Made by a program: the position numbers and the translations under genes. The notes beneath the pieces are model-generated. The model was not told the DNA's origin and ran no database searches. It saw only the letters and a list, made by a program, of their open reading frames with translations. A stretch of 64,000 nucleotides of DNA from contig OZ241915.1 of NCBI GenBank assembly GCA_965203795.1, positions 3,100,001 to 3,164,000 on the forward strand, read 5' to 3'. How positions within the stretch are numbered: position 1 is the stretch's first letter; every line of letters begins with the position of its first letter. Source of the stretch: CBDBBY01 sp965203795. Lineage in GTDB: Bacteria; Pseudomonadota; Alphaproteobacteria; Rhodobacterales; Rhodobacteraceae. Shown here piece after piece: positions 44,178 through 53,531 of the stretch.

Positions 44178-44960
44178 TCAGATATAGCTGGCGTTCTCGT
44201 GGACGTTGGATTTGACGCCGGTGATGAGCGAAACGATCTCGTTGCCGTCGGACTTGGCCGCATCGACGGCGCCGACCACCCTTCCGCGCCGGAAGACCCA
44301 GATCGTATCGACTAGATTGAACACCTGCCGAAGATTGTGGCTGATCAGAATCAGCGGGACCCCGTTCCGCTTCAGGCCGCGAATGATGTTCTCGACCTGC
44401 GTCGTCTCCTGGACCCCTAGCGCCGCCGTCGGCTCGTCCATGATAATGAGCTTCGAAACGAAGCTCGCGGACCGGCTGATCGCGACGCACTGCCGCTGGC
44501 CGCCCGACATGTTGCCGATCGCGTTCTTCAAATCCGGAATCTTGATGCCGGTCTTCTCAAGAACCTCAATCGATTTCCGGAACATCCGCTTTTCGTTCAG
44601 GATGCTGAACGGCCCGAGATTGAAGTATCTCAGCTCCCTTCCGAGGTAGATGTTGGAGGGAACGTCAAGGTCGTCGGCAAGCGCCAGATCCTGGAACACC
44701 GTTTCGATTCCGGCCTCTTTCGCCTCGATCGGGTTCGCGAACGACACTTCCGAGCCGTCGAAGAAGATCTTTCCGGAGGTCGGCTGCTCGACGCCTGAAA
44801 CCATGCGGACAAGCGTGGACTTTCCCGCGCCGTTGTCTCCCACGATCGCGACGTGCTCGCCGGTCCGCAGCTGGAAGTCCGCGCTCTCGAGCGCATGCAC
44901 GCCGCCGTAGTGCTTGGTCAGGCCTTCCGTCCTGAGGATGACATCGCCGAATTCAGACAT
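44178..44960 (-). CDS. Sugar ABC importer, ATP-binding protein (FrcA-like)
   Basis: 260-residue single-domain ATPase of the carbohydrate uptake-2 (ribose/fructose) class. Walker A GDNGAGKST, signature NMSGGQRQCVAISR, Walker B LIIMDEPTAALGVQ and switch His ILISHNLRQVF. Unlike RbsA it has only one nucleotide-binding domain, the FrcA pattern of alphaproteobacteria. It follows the permease after a 13-base gap and ends directly before the PanB-like remnant. Confidence 0.92.
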   Translation of the reverse strand: MSEFGDVILRTEGLTKHYGGVHALESADFQLRTGEHVAIVGDNGAGKSTLVRMVSGVEQPTSGKIFFDGSEVSFANPIEAKEAGIETVFQDLALADDLDVPSNIYLGRELRYFNLGPFSILNEKRMFRKSIEVLEKTGIKIPDLKNAIGNMSGGQRQCVAISRSASFVSKLIIMDEPTAALGVQETTQVENIIRGLKRNGVPLILISHNLRQVFNLVDTIWVFRRGRVVGAVDAAKSDGNEIVSLITGVKSNVHENASYI

Positions 44961-44973
44961 GGCAGCGCTCTCC

Positions 44974-45993
44974 TCAGGCTTCCATCCGGCGTTTGCGCTG
45001 CCGGTAGACGTCCGCCACGACCGCGGCCACGATGATCACCCCTTTGATCATCTCCTGGTAGTACGCATCCAGCCGCAGGAACGTGAATCCGGAAATGATG
45101 ACGCCGAACACAAGCATGCCCAGCGTGGTGCCGATGATCGAGCCGCGGCCTCCCGAAAGCGAGGTGCCGCCGATGACGGCCATCGCGATCGCGTCGAGCT
45201 CGTACATGACCCCCATTCCGGCCTGGGCCGTCAGGCCGCGCGCCGCGACGACCATGCCCGCGAGCGCCGCGAGGAGTCCCGCGATCGTGTAGACGAGTAT
45301 CAGATGCCGCTCGACATTGATTCCCGACACCCGCGCCGCTTCCTCGTTTGAGCCGATCGCGTAGGTGTGCTTTCCGTATTTCGTATACCTTAGAATCAGC
45401 TGGAACAGCAGGGCGACCGCAAGGAATATCAGGACGGGCCGCATGCCGACCCCGATCGCGGCGAACGAGTCGGTCGGGAAAGAGACCGGCTGGCCCTTGG
45501 TGTACCACTTTGCGAGTCCCCGCGCCGTCACCATCATCCCCAGCGTGGCGATGAACGGCGGGATTTTCGTGTACGCGATCAGCAGGCCGTTGATGAGTCC
45601 TGCAATCAGCCCCACCCCTAGTCCCACGGCCAGCGGCACGATCACCGGAAGATCGGTCAGTTCAGGGTAGACCGCCCTGGGATACGTGCCGATCTGCGCA
45701 AAGCTCATCGCGATCATAGCTGTCGCGCCGACGATGGAGCCCGACGACAGGTCGATGCCGCCCGTGATGATGACCTGCGTAACGCCGACGGCGATGATTC
45801 CCACCACCGAAACCTGCAGGATCATGATGCTGAGCCTCTGGGTGTTCAGGATGAAGCTCTGCCCCTGTACGAACCACCCGAAAATCTCGAAAACCAGAGC
45901 GATTCCGACCAGAGCGAAGAATACGTTCACCTCGTGCGGGCGCTTGCGCTTCTTCGCGCCCGCCACCGCTTCAGCCTGCGTGGTATTGGCCAT
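44974..45993 (-). CDS. Sugar ABC importer, permease (FrcC/RbsC-like)
   Basis: 339-residue inner-membrane protein with 8-10 hydrophobic segments, for example VNVFFALVGIALVFEIFGWF and LIFLAVALLFQLILRY. GIDLSSGSIVGATAMIA and AIGSNEEAARVSGINVERH are the conserved BPD_transp_2 blocks that contact the ATPase. It forms the channel of the ribose/fructose-type importer with the genes on either side. Confidence 0.93.
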   Translation of the reverse strand: MANTTQAEAVAGAKKRKRPHEVNVFFALVGIALVFEIFGWFVQGQSFILNTQRLSIMILQVSVVGIIAVGVTQVIITGGIDLSSGSIVGATAMIAMSFAQIGTYPRAVYPELTDLPVIVPLAVGLGVGLIAGLINGLLIAYTKIPPFIATLGMMVTARGLAKWYTKGQPVSFPTDSFAAIGVGMRPVLIFLAVALLFQLILRYTKYGKHTYAIGSNEEAARVSGINVERHLILVYTIAGLLAALAGMVVAARGLTAQAGMGVMYELDAIAMAVIGGTSLSGGRGSIIGTTLGMLVFGVIISGFTFLRLDAYYQEMIKGVIIVAAVVADVYRQRKRRMEA

Positions 45994-46137
45994 GCCGACA
46001 CATCCTGTCCAGAGCGCGAAACCGAATCCGCGCCGTCCGCCGGGCTGACGTCGAATCCGACATCGCCCGGCGGAGCGGCTTTAGCGGCAAACCGTTACTT
46101 GGCTGCCCTCGGCAATCCATCCGTGAAAGCGGAAGGA

Positions 46138-47067
46138 TCAGTTCTTCGCCAGATACTCATCCATGTTCGACGGCACGACCAGCTCGAACGGAATGTAGAC
46201 CTTCTGGTCGACATCCCCCCCCCTGGCGAGCGTCAGGGCGGCCTCGATGGAGCCCACGCCCTGTCCCGCGGCATCCTGGAACACTGTGACGTCGAGATCC
46301 CCGGCGGCCATGGCCGCAAGAGCGTCCTGCGTCGCGTCCACGCCGCCGACAAGGACGTCGTCCATCGAAATTCCAGCGGCCTTCATCGCCTGGATGGCGC
46401 CAATGGCCATTTCATCGTTGTTCGCGATCACGGCGTCGAATTCCACGCCAGCGGAAAGCCAGTTGGTCATTAGGTCGGCGCCTTCAGTCCGCTTCCAGTT
46501 GGCTGTCTGCTCCTCCACAATCTCGATGCGGTTGCACATTTGGAGCTGCAGAACGTCATGGATGTCCGCCGTGCGCTGGCGGGCCGCCTGATTGGACAGC
46601 TCCCCGACCATCACGACGGCCTTGCCTTTGCCGCCGAGAAGCTTGCAGATCTCGAAGGTCTCGAGGGTGCCGGATTCGACTTCGTTCGACGCGACGAAAG
46701 CCTGGTTGTCCGGCAGGTCGTCCACGTTGATCGGTTCGCGGTTCAGATAGACGAGCGGAACGCCCGCTTCGGCGGCAGCATTGGTCATGGCCACTGTCGC
46801 GTCGGTATCCACCGGATTCACCACGATGGCGTCCACGCCGGAAGCGATGAAATTCTGTATCTGGTTCAGCTGCTTGCCGACATCGTTCTGCGCGTCCTCG
46901 ATCTGCACGTCGACATCCGGAAGCGTTTCGACATGGGCGATGATCCCGTTCCGTATGACGGTCAGGAAGTTGTCGTCGAACAGCGCCATTGAAACTCCGA
47001 TGGTTTCGGCAGCGGCGGCCGACGAAAGCGCGGACGCCAATCCAGCAGCAATTACAGTCTTTTTCAT
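46138..47067 (-). CDS. Sugar ABC importer, periplasmic binding protein (FrcB/RbsB-like)
   Basis: 309-residue type I periplasmic binding protein. Signal peptide MKKTVIAAGLASALSSAAAA, then the Peripla_BP_4 outline: QNFIASGVDAIVVNPVDTDA, VPLVYLNREP and AVIANNDEMAIGAIQAMKAA, the last typical of ribose/fructose binders. ATG 47067 follows GGAGG by five bases. It leads the operon binding protein-permease-ATPase; a gap of about 145 bases after it may allow higher expression of this first gene. The ligand is likely a pentose or fructose. Confidence 0.93.
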   Translation of the reverse strand: MKKTVIAAGLASALSSAAAAETIGVSMALFDDNFLTVIRNGIIAHVETLPDVDVQIEDAQNDVGKQLNQIQNFIASGVDAIVVNPVDTDATVAMTNAAAEAGVPLVYLNREPINVDDLPDNQAFVASNEVESGTLETFEICKLLGGKGKAVVMVGELSNQAARQRTADIHDVLQLQMCNRIEIVEEQTANWKRTEGADLMTNWLSAGVEFDAVIANNDEMAIGAIQAMKAAGISMDDVLVGGVDATQDALAAMAAGDLDVTVFQDAAGQGVGSIEAALTLARGGDVDQKVYIPFELVVPSNMDEYLAKN

Positions 47068-47217
47068 GAGTCCTCCAAAGTTCAGTTTTGCCCGGCCGAG
47101 GCCGCAAAGGGCCCGGCGGCGGATGCCGCCCCGGGTTGACCGGCCCATTTACAGCACCCTCACGGAAAGGTGAAGGTTCACGGCATGCAAATTTTTCGAG
47201 GGAAACGGCGGGTTCGA

Positions 47218-48138
47218 TCAGAACCGCGCGACCGCCAGAACGGCCAGAACCGCGCAGCCCGCGAACCATGATCGCCATAGCGCCGCAATCGCTCGATCAA
47301 TGTCGGCGGGCGAGACGGCGAGGCGGCCGCCCGGATTGACGAATGCGAAGTCGGTTTCGACTCCGCCGTATGCCCGCGGCCCTGCGAGCGCCACGCCGAG
47401 CACCGCGGCCAGCGCGGCTTCAGGCCAGCCCGCGTTCGGCGAGCGATGCTTGGGAGCGTCCGCCCTGGCGACTGAAACGGCCTTCCAGCAGCCCGCCGCT
47501 GCGGCGATCAAAAGCGCCGCAATGCGCGCGGGCACGAAGCTCATCACGTCGTCGAGGCGCGCGGCCGCCCAGCCGAATTCGCCGTGCCTTTCGTTCGGGT
47601 ATCCGACCATGCTGTCGGCGGTGTTCACGAATTTGTACGCAAGCAGCCCCGGCAGGCCCAGCAGCAGGTACCAGAAGGCGGGCGCCACCACGCCATCGGA
47701 AAAGCTCTCCGCAGCACTTTCGATAGCCGCCCTCCCGACAGCGTCGGCGTCAAGCTGCCGCACGTCCCTGCCGACAATCCGTCCGACTGCGGCCCGGCCT
47801 TCCGGCAGGCTGTATCTCAACCCGTCGGCGACCGCCCTGACGTGCTCGACGAGGCTCTTCTGGCAGAGGATCGCGGCGGCTACGAGGATTTCGAGCAGCC
47901 CCATATCCGGAACCACCGCAACGACCGCTCCCGCAACAGCCATCAGCGCGCAACCCAGCAATGCGCACGCAGCGCCCTTGGCTCTTCTCCTACGTCCCTG
48001 ATTGAACCGCTCGTCCGCCCAGCCGATCAAATCGCCCATGGCCTTGACCGGGTGGCGGATGCGTCTCCAGACGGGGTCCGGCTCGCCCGCCAGCGCGTCG
48101 AGCGCGAGCGCGGCCAGAAGCAGAAGGGGCGAACCCAC
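47218..48138 (-). CDS. cbiB: Adenosylcobinamide-phosphate synthase
   Basis: Membrane enzyme that attaches aminopropanol phosphate to adenosylcobyric acid late in B12 synthesis. The 306-residue protein has the CbiB/CobD blocks HPVKAMGDLIGWADERFNQG, IESAAESFSDGVVAPAFWYL, NTADSMVGYPNERHGEFGW and ARLDDVMSFVPARIAALLI, and four to five membrane segments. No other cobalamin genes are nearby. It transcribes away from the importer operon. Confidence 0.93.
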   Translation of the reverse strand: MGSPLLLLAALALDALAGEPDPVWRRIRHPVKAMGDLIGWADERFNQGRRRRAKGAACALLGCALMAVAGAVVAVVPDMGLLEILVAAAILCQKSLVEHVRAVADGLRYSLPEGRAAVGRIVGRDVRQLDADAVGRAAIESAAESFSDGVVAPAFWYLLLGLPGLLAYKFVNTADSMVGYPNERHGEFGWAAARLDDVMSFVPARIAALLIAAAAGCWKAVSVARADAPKHRSPNAGWPEAALAAVLGVALAGPRAYGGVETDFAFVNPGGRLAVSPADIDRAIAALWRSWFAGCAVLAVLAVARF

Positions 48139-48179
48139 GCCGCGCCTCTAAACGCAGGAAGTCCGGAATGGCGCCGGAA

Positions 48180-48791
48180 TCATGAGCCACTCGCAAGCAC
48201 GGGAGCCAACGCGGCGGAGACCGGCGCGAATGACCTTCGGTGCTCGCAGGTGGGGCCGCGCTCGCGGATGGCGTTCAGATGCTCTTTGGTCCCGTAGCCC
48301 TTGTTCCGTTCCCAGCCGAAGCCCGAATGCGTTTCCGCAAGCTCGTCCATCAGCCGGTCCCTATGCACCTTCGCGATGATCGACGCCGCAGCAATCGACG
48401 CCGAAACCCTGTCGCCGCCCACTACGGCCTCCGCCGGAACGGAGAGCCCGGAAGGAACGCGATTGCCATCGACAAGCAGCAGATCCGGAGGCGGACGAAG
48501 GCCGCCGGCTGCGCGCCGCATCGCCAGCATCGTGGCGTTGAGGATGTTGAAGCGGTCGATCTCGCCCGGTCCGGAAACCGCCACGCAAACTGTCGCGGCG
48601 CTGCGGATTTCCAAGCAAAGGCGGCTGCGCCGCTTTGCGCTCAGCCTCTTCGAGTCGTCAAGGCCGTCCGGTGACCATGACTCAGGAAGCACGACCGCCG
48701 CGGCCACGACCGGGCCCGCCAGCGCGCCCCTGCCGACTTCGTCAACGCCTCCTATTGAACGGCAACCTTGCCGCCTCCGCGCGACCTCCAA
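48180..48791 (-). CDS. rnhB: Ribonuclease HII
   Basis: Cuts RNA in RNA-DNA hybrids and removes single ribonucleotides. Catalytic residues are in GVDEVGRGALAGPVVAAAVV (the DE pair), DDSKRLSAKRR, and LLVDGNRVP, followed by ASIAAASIIAKVHRDRLM. The start is uncertain: TTG 48791, giving 203 residues, sits about 20 codons before the catalytic block; the frame is open back to 49055 but that part overlaps the next gene and has no family features. Confidence 0.88.
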   Translation of the reverse strand: MEVARRRQGCRSIGGVDEVGRGALAGPVVAAAVVLPESWSPDGLDDSKRLSAKRRSRLCLEIRSAATVCVAVSGPGEIDRFNILNATMLAMRRAAGGLRPPPDLLLVDGNRVPSGLSVPAEAVVGGDRVSASIAAASIIAKVHRDRLMDELAETHSGFGWERNKGYGTKEHLNAIRERGPTCEHRRSFAPVSAALAPVLASGS

Positions 48792-48856
48792 TGAGTGGTC
48801 GGGGCCTTCGAAGCTGGAGGAACCGGCGATCCTGCGTCCAGCGGACGGATTCTTCG

Positions 48857-49270
48857 CTATTTGTCGAAGCTCAGCCGAAAGCCGGCGGTCTGCATGCAGC
48901 GCCTGTCGAAATATTTGACCAGCCGGTCGTTGATCCAGCGTTCCTGGAGGCAAACAGCCGGCGTGCGGTTCATGCTCGCAGCCGCGGTCTGCACGGCGCA
49001 CTTCTGGCCGCTCCGGTTCACCCACTGCTCGCCGTCCCAAACGGGGTTGCTGCAATTCCGGTTGGAGCTTGCAGTGGCGTTCTTCTCAGCCGCGGCCTCG
49101 GCGGCATTTCGCTCCTCGTTCCGCTTGGCGATTTGGTGGGCGATCATCCCGGTAACTGCAACGCCGAGCAGCACCTTGGCCAAGTCCTCGTCGGCGGATG
49201 CTGGAGTGGACACGAGCCCGGAGGTCGCGATCGAGATCGACAGCACCCCTGCGAGAATCCCGACCCTCAT
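48857..49270 (-). CDS. Small secreted protein of unknown function
   Basis: 137 residues. Signal peptide MRVGILAGVLSISIATSGLV, cleaved near TPASA; then an Ala/Glu-rich helical piece and four Cys in two pairs (NCSNPVWDGEQWVNRSGQKC and ACLQERWIND...RRC-like spacing). Pairs of Cys around Trp suggest disulfides in the periplasm or outside. No family was recognised. AGGAT lies before ATG 49270. Normal composition argues it is a real host gene. Confidence 0.7.
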   Translation of the reverse strand: MRVGILAGVLSISIATSGLVSTPASADEDLAKVLLGVAVTGMIAHQIAKRNEERNAAEAAAEKNATASSNRNCSNPVWDGEQWVNRSGQKCAVQTAAASMNRTPAVCLQERWINDRLVKYFDRRCMQTAGFRLSFDK

Positions 49271-49764
49271 CGCTTATCCTTTCAACTTGTCCCTGCCAGC
49301 ACCGCCAGCCGATCACTTGCTCGGCCGAGGCCCGGTCAGGCCATTCAAGGCTACTTCCGAGCGAACCGATGTCAACACCATGTCTGAACACAATCGCCGC
49401 CGGCGCGACCAGCCCAAGGGGATTCCGCGAACGCCCCTCAAGAATTGCGATCTCTTCGCAATGAACGAGCTCCATACGACAAGAGCCCGCCGCACATGCG
49501 GCAGGCTCTCTACCATTGCGCCTCGGGGGGGCACTAAGCCATCTTTACCCAAGGCTTCGCGGCGGGAGATATGCTTACCAATTCCGTATGTCAACCCAGT
49601 GATCGGGGTTCTTCCGGATGGGTGCATCCCAATTTTCGGTGGCGCGGGTAACGCTGGTCGAAAGCAGGTGCCGACGCTTTGCCCGCCACCAAATGCTGCA
49701 TCGAAAACAACCGTTGGACCGACTTCGTTGATCGGAGGGCCTTTCCGGCGGCCCGGTGGATCAG
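49271..49764. other. Intergenic stretch, left edge of the transposon debris field
   Basis: About 490 bases. It contains dispersed repeat 1 copy c (49618-49736) directly before the IS4-like transposase remnant. Otherwise no gene is supported. Confidence 0.55.
49618..49736 (-). repeat. Dispersed repeat 1, copy c
   Basis: Begins ggtgcatcccaattttcgg on the plus strand; its reverse complement contains gatgcagcatttggtggcgg and ctgctttcgaccag, homologous to 43630-43680. The match covers about 115 bases with gaps. Confidence 0.65.
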
Positions 49765-50283
49765 ACGCCTCCTGGCTGCTGCTCGCCAGCCGGGGGGAGG
49801 CCTGCGCGGAGGACGCCAAGGCCGCCGTCCGCCGCTACCGCCGACGGCGGGCCATCGAGGAGTTCTTCAGGGTCCTGAAGACCGGGCTGCGCGTCGAGGA
49901 GCGCCGGTTCGACCGCGCCGACGATTTGCGCAAATGCCTCGCCTTCGACGCCGCCACCGCCTGCCGCGTCTTCGACATCGCCCGCGCGGCGAGGGAGACG
50001 CCGGACGCCCCCGCCGTCGACGCCGTCCCCGAGGACGCCCCCGGGAATCCTCCGGATCGCCCTGCGCAGCTGCGGCGCGCGCCCGAGGGCGCCGCTGGAC
50101 CCGACCATCCGCGAGTCCGCAGTCGAGCTCGCCCGGATCGCCGGGTTCCAAGCGTCCAGGCGGCAGCCGCTCCCCGGAATCCTGAAGCTCTGGGCCGCCT
50201 GGACGATCTTCGCGCCGCAGATGCAGCTCTGCCGGACCATGAGGGCGCACGGAATGATCAACGAGTCAACAGTGGGAAATTGA
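49765..50283 (+). pseudogene. C-terminal remnant of an IS4-family (Tn5-like) transposase
   Basis: Reads SWLLLASRGEACAEDAKAAV, RRAIEEFFRVLKTGLRVEER and RADDLRKCLAFDAATACRVF, which contains the YREK-like Glu region of IS4/Tn5 transposases. Near 50035 the frame changes and continues ILRIALRSCGARPRAPLDPT, FQASRRQPLPGILKLWAAWT to TGA 50281-50283. The N-terminal half and the first two catalytic Asp are missing. Confidence 0.8.
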
Positions 50284-50296
50284 TAGGGCCGGGGCG

Positions 50297-51288
50297 GTGG
50301 ATTTCGAGCGGTTCCGGCCGATCCTCGAGCGGGCCGCAGGGAAGCCGCCGGGCCCGAAGGGCGGACGCCCGGCCTTGGACGTCGTGCCGGAGTTCAGGAT
50401 GCTCGTGCTTCAGAGCCTTCACGGGCTGTCGCTCGCCGCGACCGAGGCGATGGCGCGCGACCGGCCGGGCTGGATGCGCTTCTGCGGCATCGAGCTGCGC
50501 GACAAGGCGCCGGACGCGAACACGCTGTGGGACTTCCGCGAGGCGCTGAGCAGGGCAGGCGCGCATGACAAGCTGTTCCGGGAGCTGGACCGGGCGATCA
50601 ACGAGGCCGGCTACATTCCCCGGTCCGGCCGGATCGTGGACGCCTCCCTGGTCGCCGCTCCGCGCCAGCGCAACAGCGCCGGGGAGAAGGCCGCGATCAA
50701 GGCGGGGCGGGCGGCCGGGGAGATATGGCCCGGCGAGCCCGCCAAGGCGGCGCAGAAGGACACGGACGCGCGCTGGACACTCAAGCACAGCAAGGCGAAA
50801 CCCCAGCCGGACGGCGGGAAGCAGGTGGACATCGCCATCCCGGTGTTCGGCTGCAAGTCCCACATCGGCATCGACCGGAAGCACGGGATCATCCGGCGGC
50901 AGATCGTGACCGACGCCGCCGCCCATGACGGCGCGAGGCTGCGGGAGGGTCTGGTCGATGCCGCCAACACCGGGAGCGGGGCGTGGGCTGACACGGCCTG
51001 CCGCTCCCGGCGGAACGAGGACTGGCTCGAGGCGAACGGCACGGCGAGCCGCATCCACCGCAGGAAGCCGCGGGGCCGGCCCATGGGCAAGCGGACCGCC
51101 AAGGCCAACGGCCGCAAGTCGGCGGTCCGGGCAAAGGTCGAGCATGTCTTCGCCCACCGGAAGAGCCGCATGGGGCTGGCGGTCCGCACCATCGGCCTCG
51201 CCCGCGCTCGGGCGGCCATCACGATGGCGAACATGGCTGCAACATGAACCGGCTGCGCTGGCTCTGCAGTCGAAGTGCGCCTGCCTGA
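50297..51288 (+). pseudogene. IS5-family transposase, truncated at the start and frameshifted at the end
   Basis: DDE transposase of the IS5 group (DUF772 head): VDFERFRPILERAAGK, FRMLVLQSLHGLSLAATEAM, GRIVDASLVAAPRQRNS, FGCKSHIGIDRKHGIIRR, WADTACRSRRNEDWLE and AKVEHVFAHRKSRMGLAVRT. The usual ~35 N-terminal residues are gone; the frame starts directly after the IS4-like remnant. Near 51237 one base is missing: the frame stops at TGA 51247, while the next frame carries the expected ending NMNRLRWLCSRSAPA to 51288. Probably inactive. Confidence 0.78.
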
Positions 51289-51654
51289 CCCCGCGGGGGC
51301 CGGAAACGGCCCGGATCCCGCTCTCCCGGCACTCCGAACAGGCCGGCAGCGGCCCCAGGCAAGCAATCCGGACCTCCCAATCGGCCGGAACGGGCGAAAT
51401 GCCGCGGCCGCCGACCCGCGAAGCCGACCGAAACGCGAAATCAGGCCGTTGTCGGAGGTGTCCAGCTTATTGACAACCCCCGACATGGAGCGCATCTGCC
51501 GGACCCTGGGACTCCCGATGTCCCGAGCGCCCTACTGGATCGAGTGAGGCCGCCCGGAACGACGGCGAACAGCGGAAATGTAGTGCCTGGAAAATGCACA
51601 AACACGGAAAAACAGATGTTTGTCGGCAAAAAATGTCGAAGTCAGGATCCTGTC
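51289..51654. other. Non-coding stretch between transposase remnants
   Basis: About 365 bases of IS-flank-like sequence with no supported gene. Confidence 0.5.
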
Positions 51655-52013
51655 AAGCTTTTCGAACCTGGTGAAGATGCGCCGGCAGCCCTTGGTCCGA
51701 CGGAACAGCCGCTCGGTGCCGTTCCGCCGCTTGTAGGTTTCGCGGTCGAAATCCAATTTGTTTTTCCGGTTCGACTTCCGTCGCACAACCGGCGCATCCC
51801 GCGGTCGCGGGCGAGCTGGAGGGTCTCGTCGCTATCGTAGGCGCGGTCCCATCGCCAGCGGAACCAACGTGCGGCAAGGCATTGATGATGACGATGTTCG
51901 GAATCAGCACGTTGCCGCGCTGGACCGGCAGATGGGGATACAGCAAGGCGCAACGCTCTTCGGCGATGCTGGCCATGATTGGGAACTGCTCTCTTGTTTT
52001 AATTCTTGATAAC
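51655..52013 (-). pseudogene. Internally deleted remnant of the IS427-like element (copy 3)
   Basis: Plus-strand sequence 51658-51867 aligns with 779-981 of copy 1 and 51870-52010 with about 1370-1510, so about 390 internal bases are deleted. Translation gives RRNGTERLFRRTKGCRRIFT and VQRGNVLIPNIVIINALPH in the wrong continuity. Both 17-bp ends are lost. Confidence 0.85.
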
Positions 52014-52114
52014 AGCTCGCCACACAGGGCGATTACACATGAGCGTCCATTGCTTCAGGAAGTTCTCCTGATCCGGCGGCGATAGCCGCGCCGCGCAGAA
52101 CCAAGAGGCAAGCA

Positions 52115-52264
52115 ATGGGAAGATTCTCTCTTTATTTCAAAGATGTCGACGATCCCAGGACAGGCAACGCGAAGTGCCACGACTTCCGCAAGATGGTGAT
52201 GATCGCGCCGCTTTCGAGCATGTGCGGCGGGCAGACCTGCGCCGGAACCCCGGAAAGCCGCTGA
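52115..52264 (+). pseudogene. N-terminal fragment of an ISAs1-type transposase
   Basis: 49 codons, MGRFSLYFKDVDDPRTGNAK then CHDFRKMVMIAPLSSMCGGQ, matching the DDE_Tnp_1-associated head of ISAs1 (H-repeat) transposases (typically F..V.DPR...R.H.L..ML.I...A..CG). It then runs into a stop at 52262-52264 and an unrelated repeat. An ~12 kDa-sized head is all that remains. Confidence 0.65.
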
Positions 52265-52267
52265 AAG

Positions 52268-52405
52268 CACCGAAAAACCCGCCTCCGACACCGGATTCAC
52301 GTCGCCCCCGCTCGAAATCCCCGCCGGAAGGCCCCGGCGCGGATGTTGCGCTCAACCGTAATGCGACCGAACAGCGAACAAACGGGAGGCTTTCTGATAG
52401 ACACC
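52268..52405 (+). repeat. Dispersed repeat 3, copy a
   Basis: About 138 bases sharing, in order, cctccgacaccggattc, cccgctcgaaatcccc, gctcaaccgtaatgcg, ccgaacag and aacgggaggctttctg with 56293-56418. It lies just beyond the stop of the DUF2971 gene, on the left of the ubiquitin-like operon. Confidence 0.75.
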
Positions 52406-52426
52406 GAATACTATCGCACCAACGTC

Positions 52427-53518
52427 TCAAACCCGTCGATAGGTTTTGTCAGAGTTGACGACCTTCACACCCTCAATCCCTTTTTTCCTGGCCAAGTGTT
52501 CAAGATAGGCGCGCGCCGCGCCTCCGTTAGGCACCGTCGGGCCGATTGTCATTGTTGAATTGGTGATAAGCAAATCATTTAGACCCGGCCCCTCAATATA
52601 CCGTTTCACCAAATTCTTCGACTGCGTATCGAATCGAATTGTATTCCGATGCGGAAGGACTTTAATCATTCTCCATTCATTTTCTACGTCGTAGGCCTTG
52701 TCTTTAACCAAATGATAATATCCATAGAGGATTTGGCGCAAACCTCCTGCAACAATTCTTCGCAAGTAAGTATCGTCTTTTCCCAGATTGTTCACTATTT
52801 TCTCACCTAAATAAAAGATCTCCTTCAATCGATTCGCAACCATTTGATCTTCTTTTTCTTCGGTAGCGGTTCGACTAACGTTTCCTTTCTTGCTTCCTCC
52901 AGAATGCATTCCATGTCGATAGCGTACCTTGTACATTCTAAATTCGCCGTAAATCGGTACCGCTTCTATCTCCAGCGAACGGCTTTCATCAATGGATTTG
53001 AGTTCATCTCGTTTGATAATCTTCAGAGAGCATCCCTCGCCATTATTGCCGTACATTCTCCAATACATCAGTTCGTCCTCGACGCCGAATGGGCCCGAGG
53101 AGAACGAGCAGCAATACGTGCTTCCTCCAGTTTCCAGATTATTCCAATTAAGGTCACTCTTTAGCGCCCTGTTAATCCATTTTGCATCTCTTTCGATTTT
53201 TTCCCATTCCTTGGGTTTTATCTTTCCCTCTTCTGGATCATTGGAGTGTTCTAAATTATACATTCGCAATACAGGTCGCTCTTTGTCACTGGAAAACATG
53301 CTCAAGGCGTGCTTCCACTTAGTATAGTGAACCAAACTATGTTGTGGTTGGAGGTAGTCATCGTATAGAATCAAATTTGGAATAAGTGAATTAAATAGAT
53401 AAGGGATTGCCTTGCGTAAGTTAGGCCGGTCTGGACCGAGCTTGCTAATTTTAGTCAGGTGTGACAACAGATCTGTCCAAGTTTCTTCTACATTTCTCAC
53501 TGTTGCTTCCTTTGCCAT
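52427..53518 (-). CDS. DUF2971-type protein, last gene of the ubiquitin-like operon
   Basis: 363 residues. It shows the DUF2971 outline: LVHYTKWKHALSMFSS, LRMYNLEHSNDPEEGK, YCCSFSSGPFGVEDELMYWR followed by MYGNNGEGCSLKI, and late YDVENEWRMIKVLP with TIGPTVPNGG. Similar proteins are widespread near defence genes; the fold recalls ADP-ribosyltransferase-like or regulatory domains, but no reaction is established here. It starts 13 bases after the JAB-E1 stop, so it is probably co-expressed and may be the effector or target-specific part. AT-rich DNA. Confidence 0.82.
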   Translation of the reverse strand: MAKEATVRNVEETWTDLLSHLTKISKLGPDRPNLRKAIPYLFNSLIPNLILYDDYLQPQHSLVHYTKWKHALSMFSSDKERPVLRMYNLEHSNDPEEGKIKPKEWEKIERDAKWINRALKSDLNWNNLETGGSTYCCSFSSGPFGVEDELMYWRMYGNNGEGCSLKIIKRDELKSIDESRSLEIEAVPIYGEFRMYKVRYRHGMHSGGSKKGNVSRTATEEKEDQMVANRLKEIFYLGEKIVNNLGKDDTYLRRIVAGGLRQILYGYYHLVKDKAYDVENEWRMIKVLPHRNTIRFDTQSKNLVKRYIEGPGLNDLLITNSTMTIGPTVPNGGAARAYLEHLARKKGIEGVKVVNSDKTYRRV

Positions 53519-53531
53519 CGGAAAAATCCCT

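Noticed and set aside
48795..50549. A 584-codon plus-strand frame
   Set aside because: It runs antisense through rnhB and the secreted protein and then into the IS4-like remnant; only 49765 to about 50035 has protein-family character.
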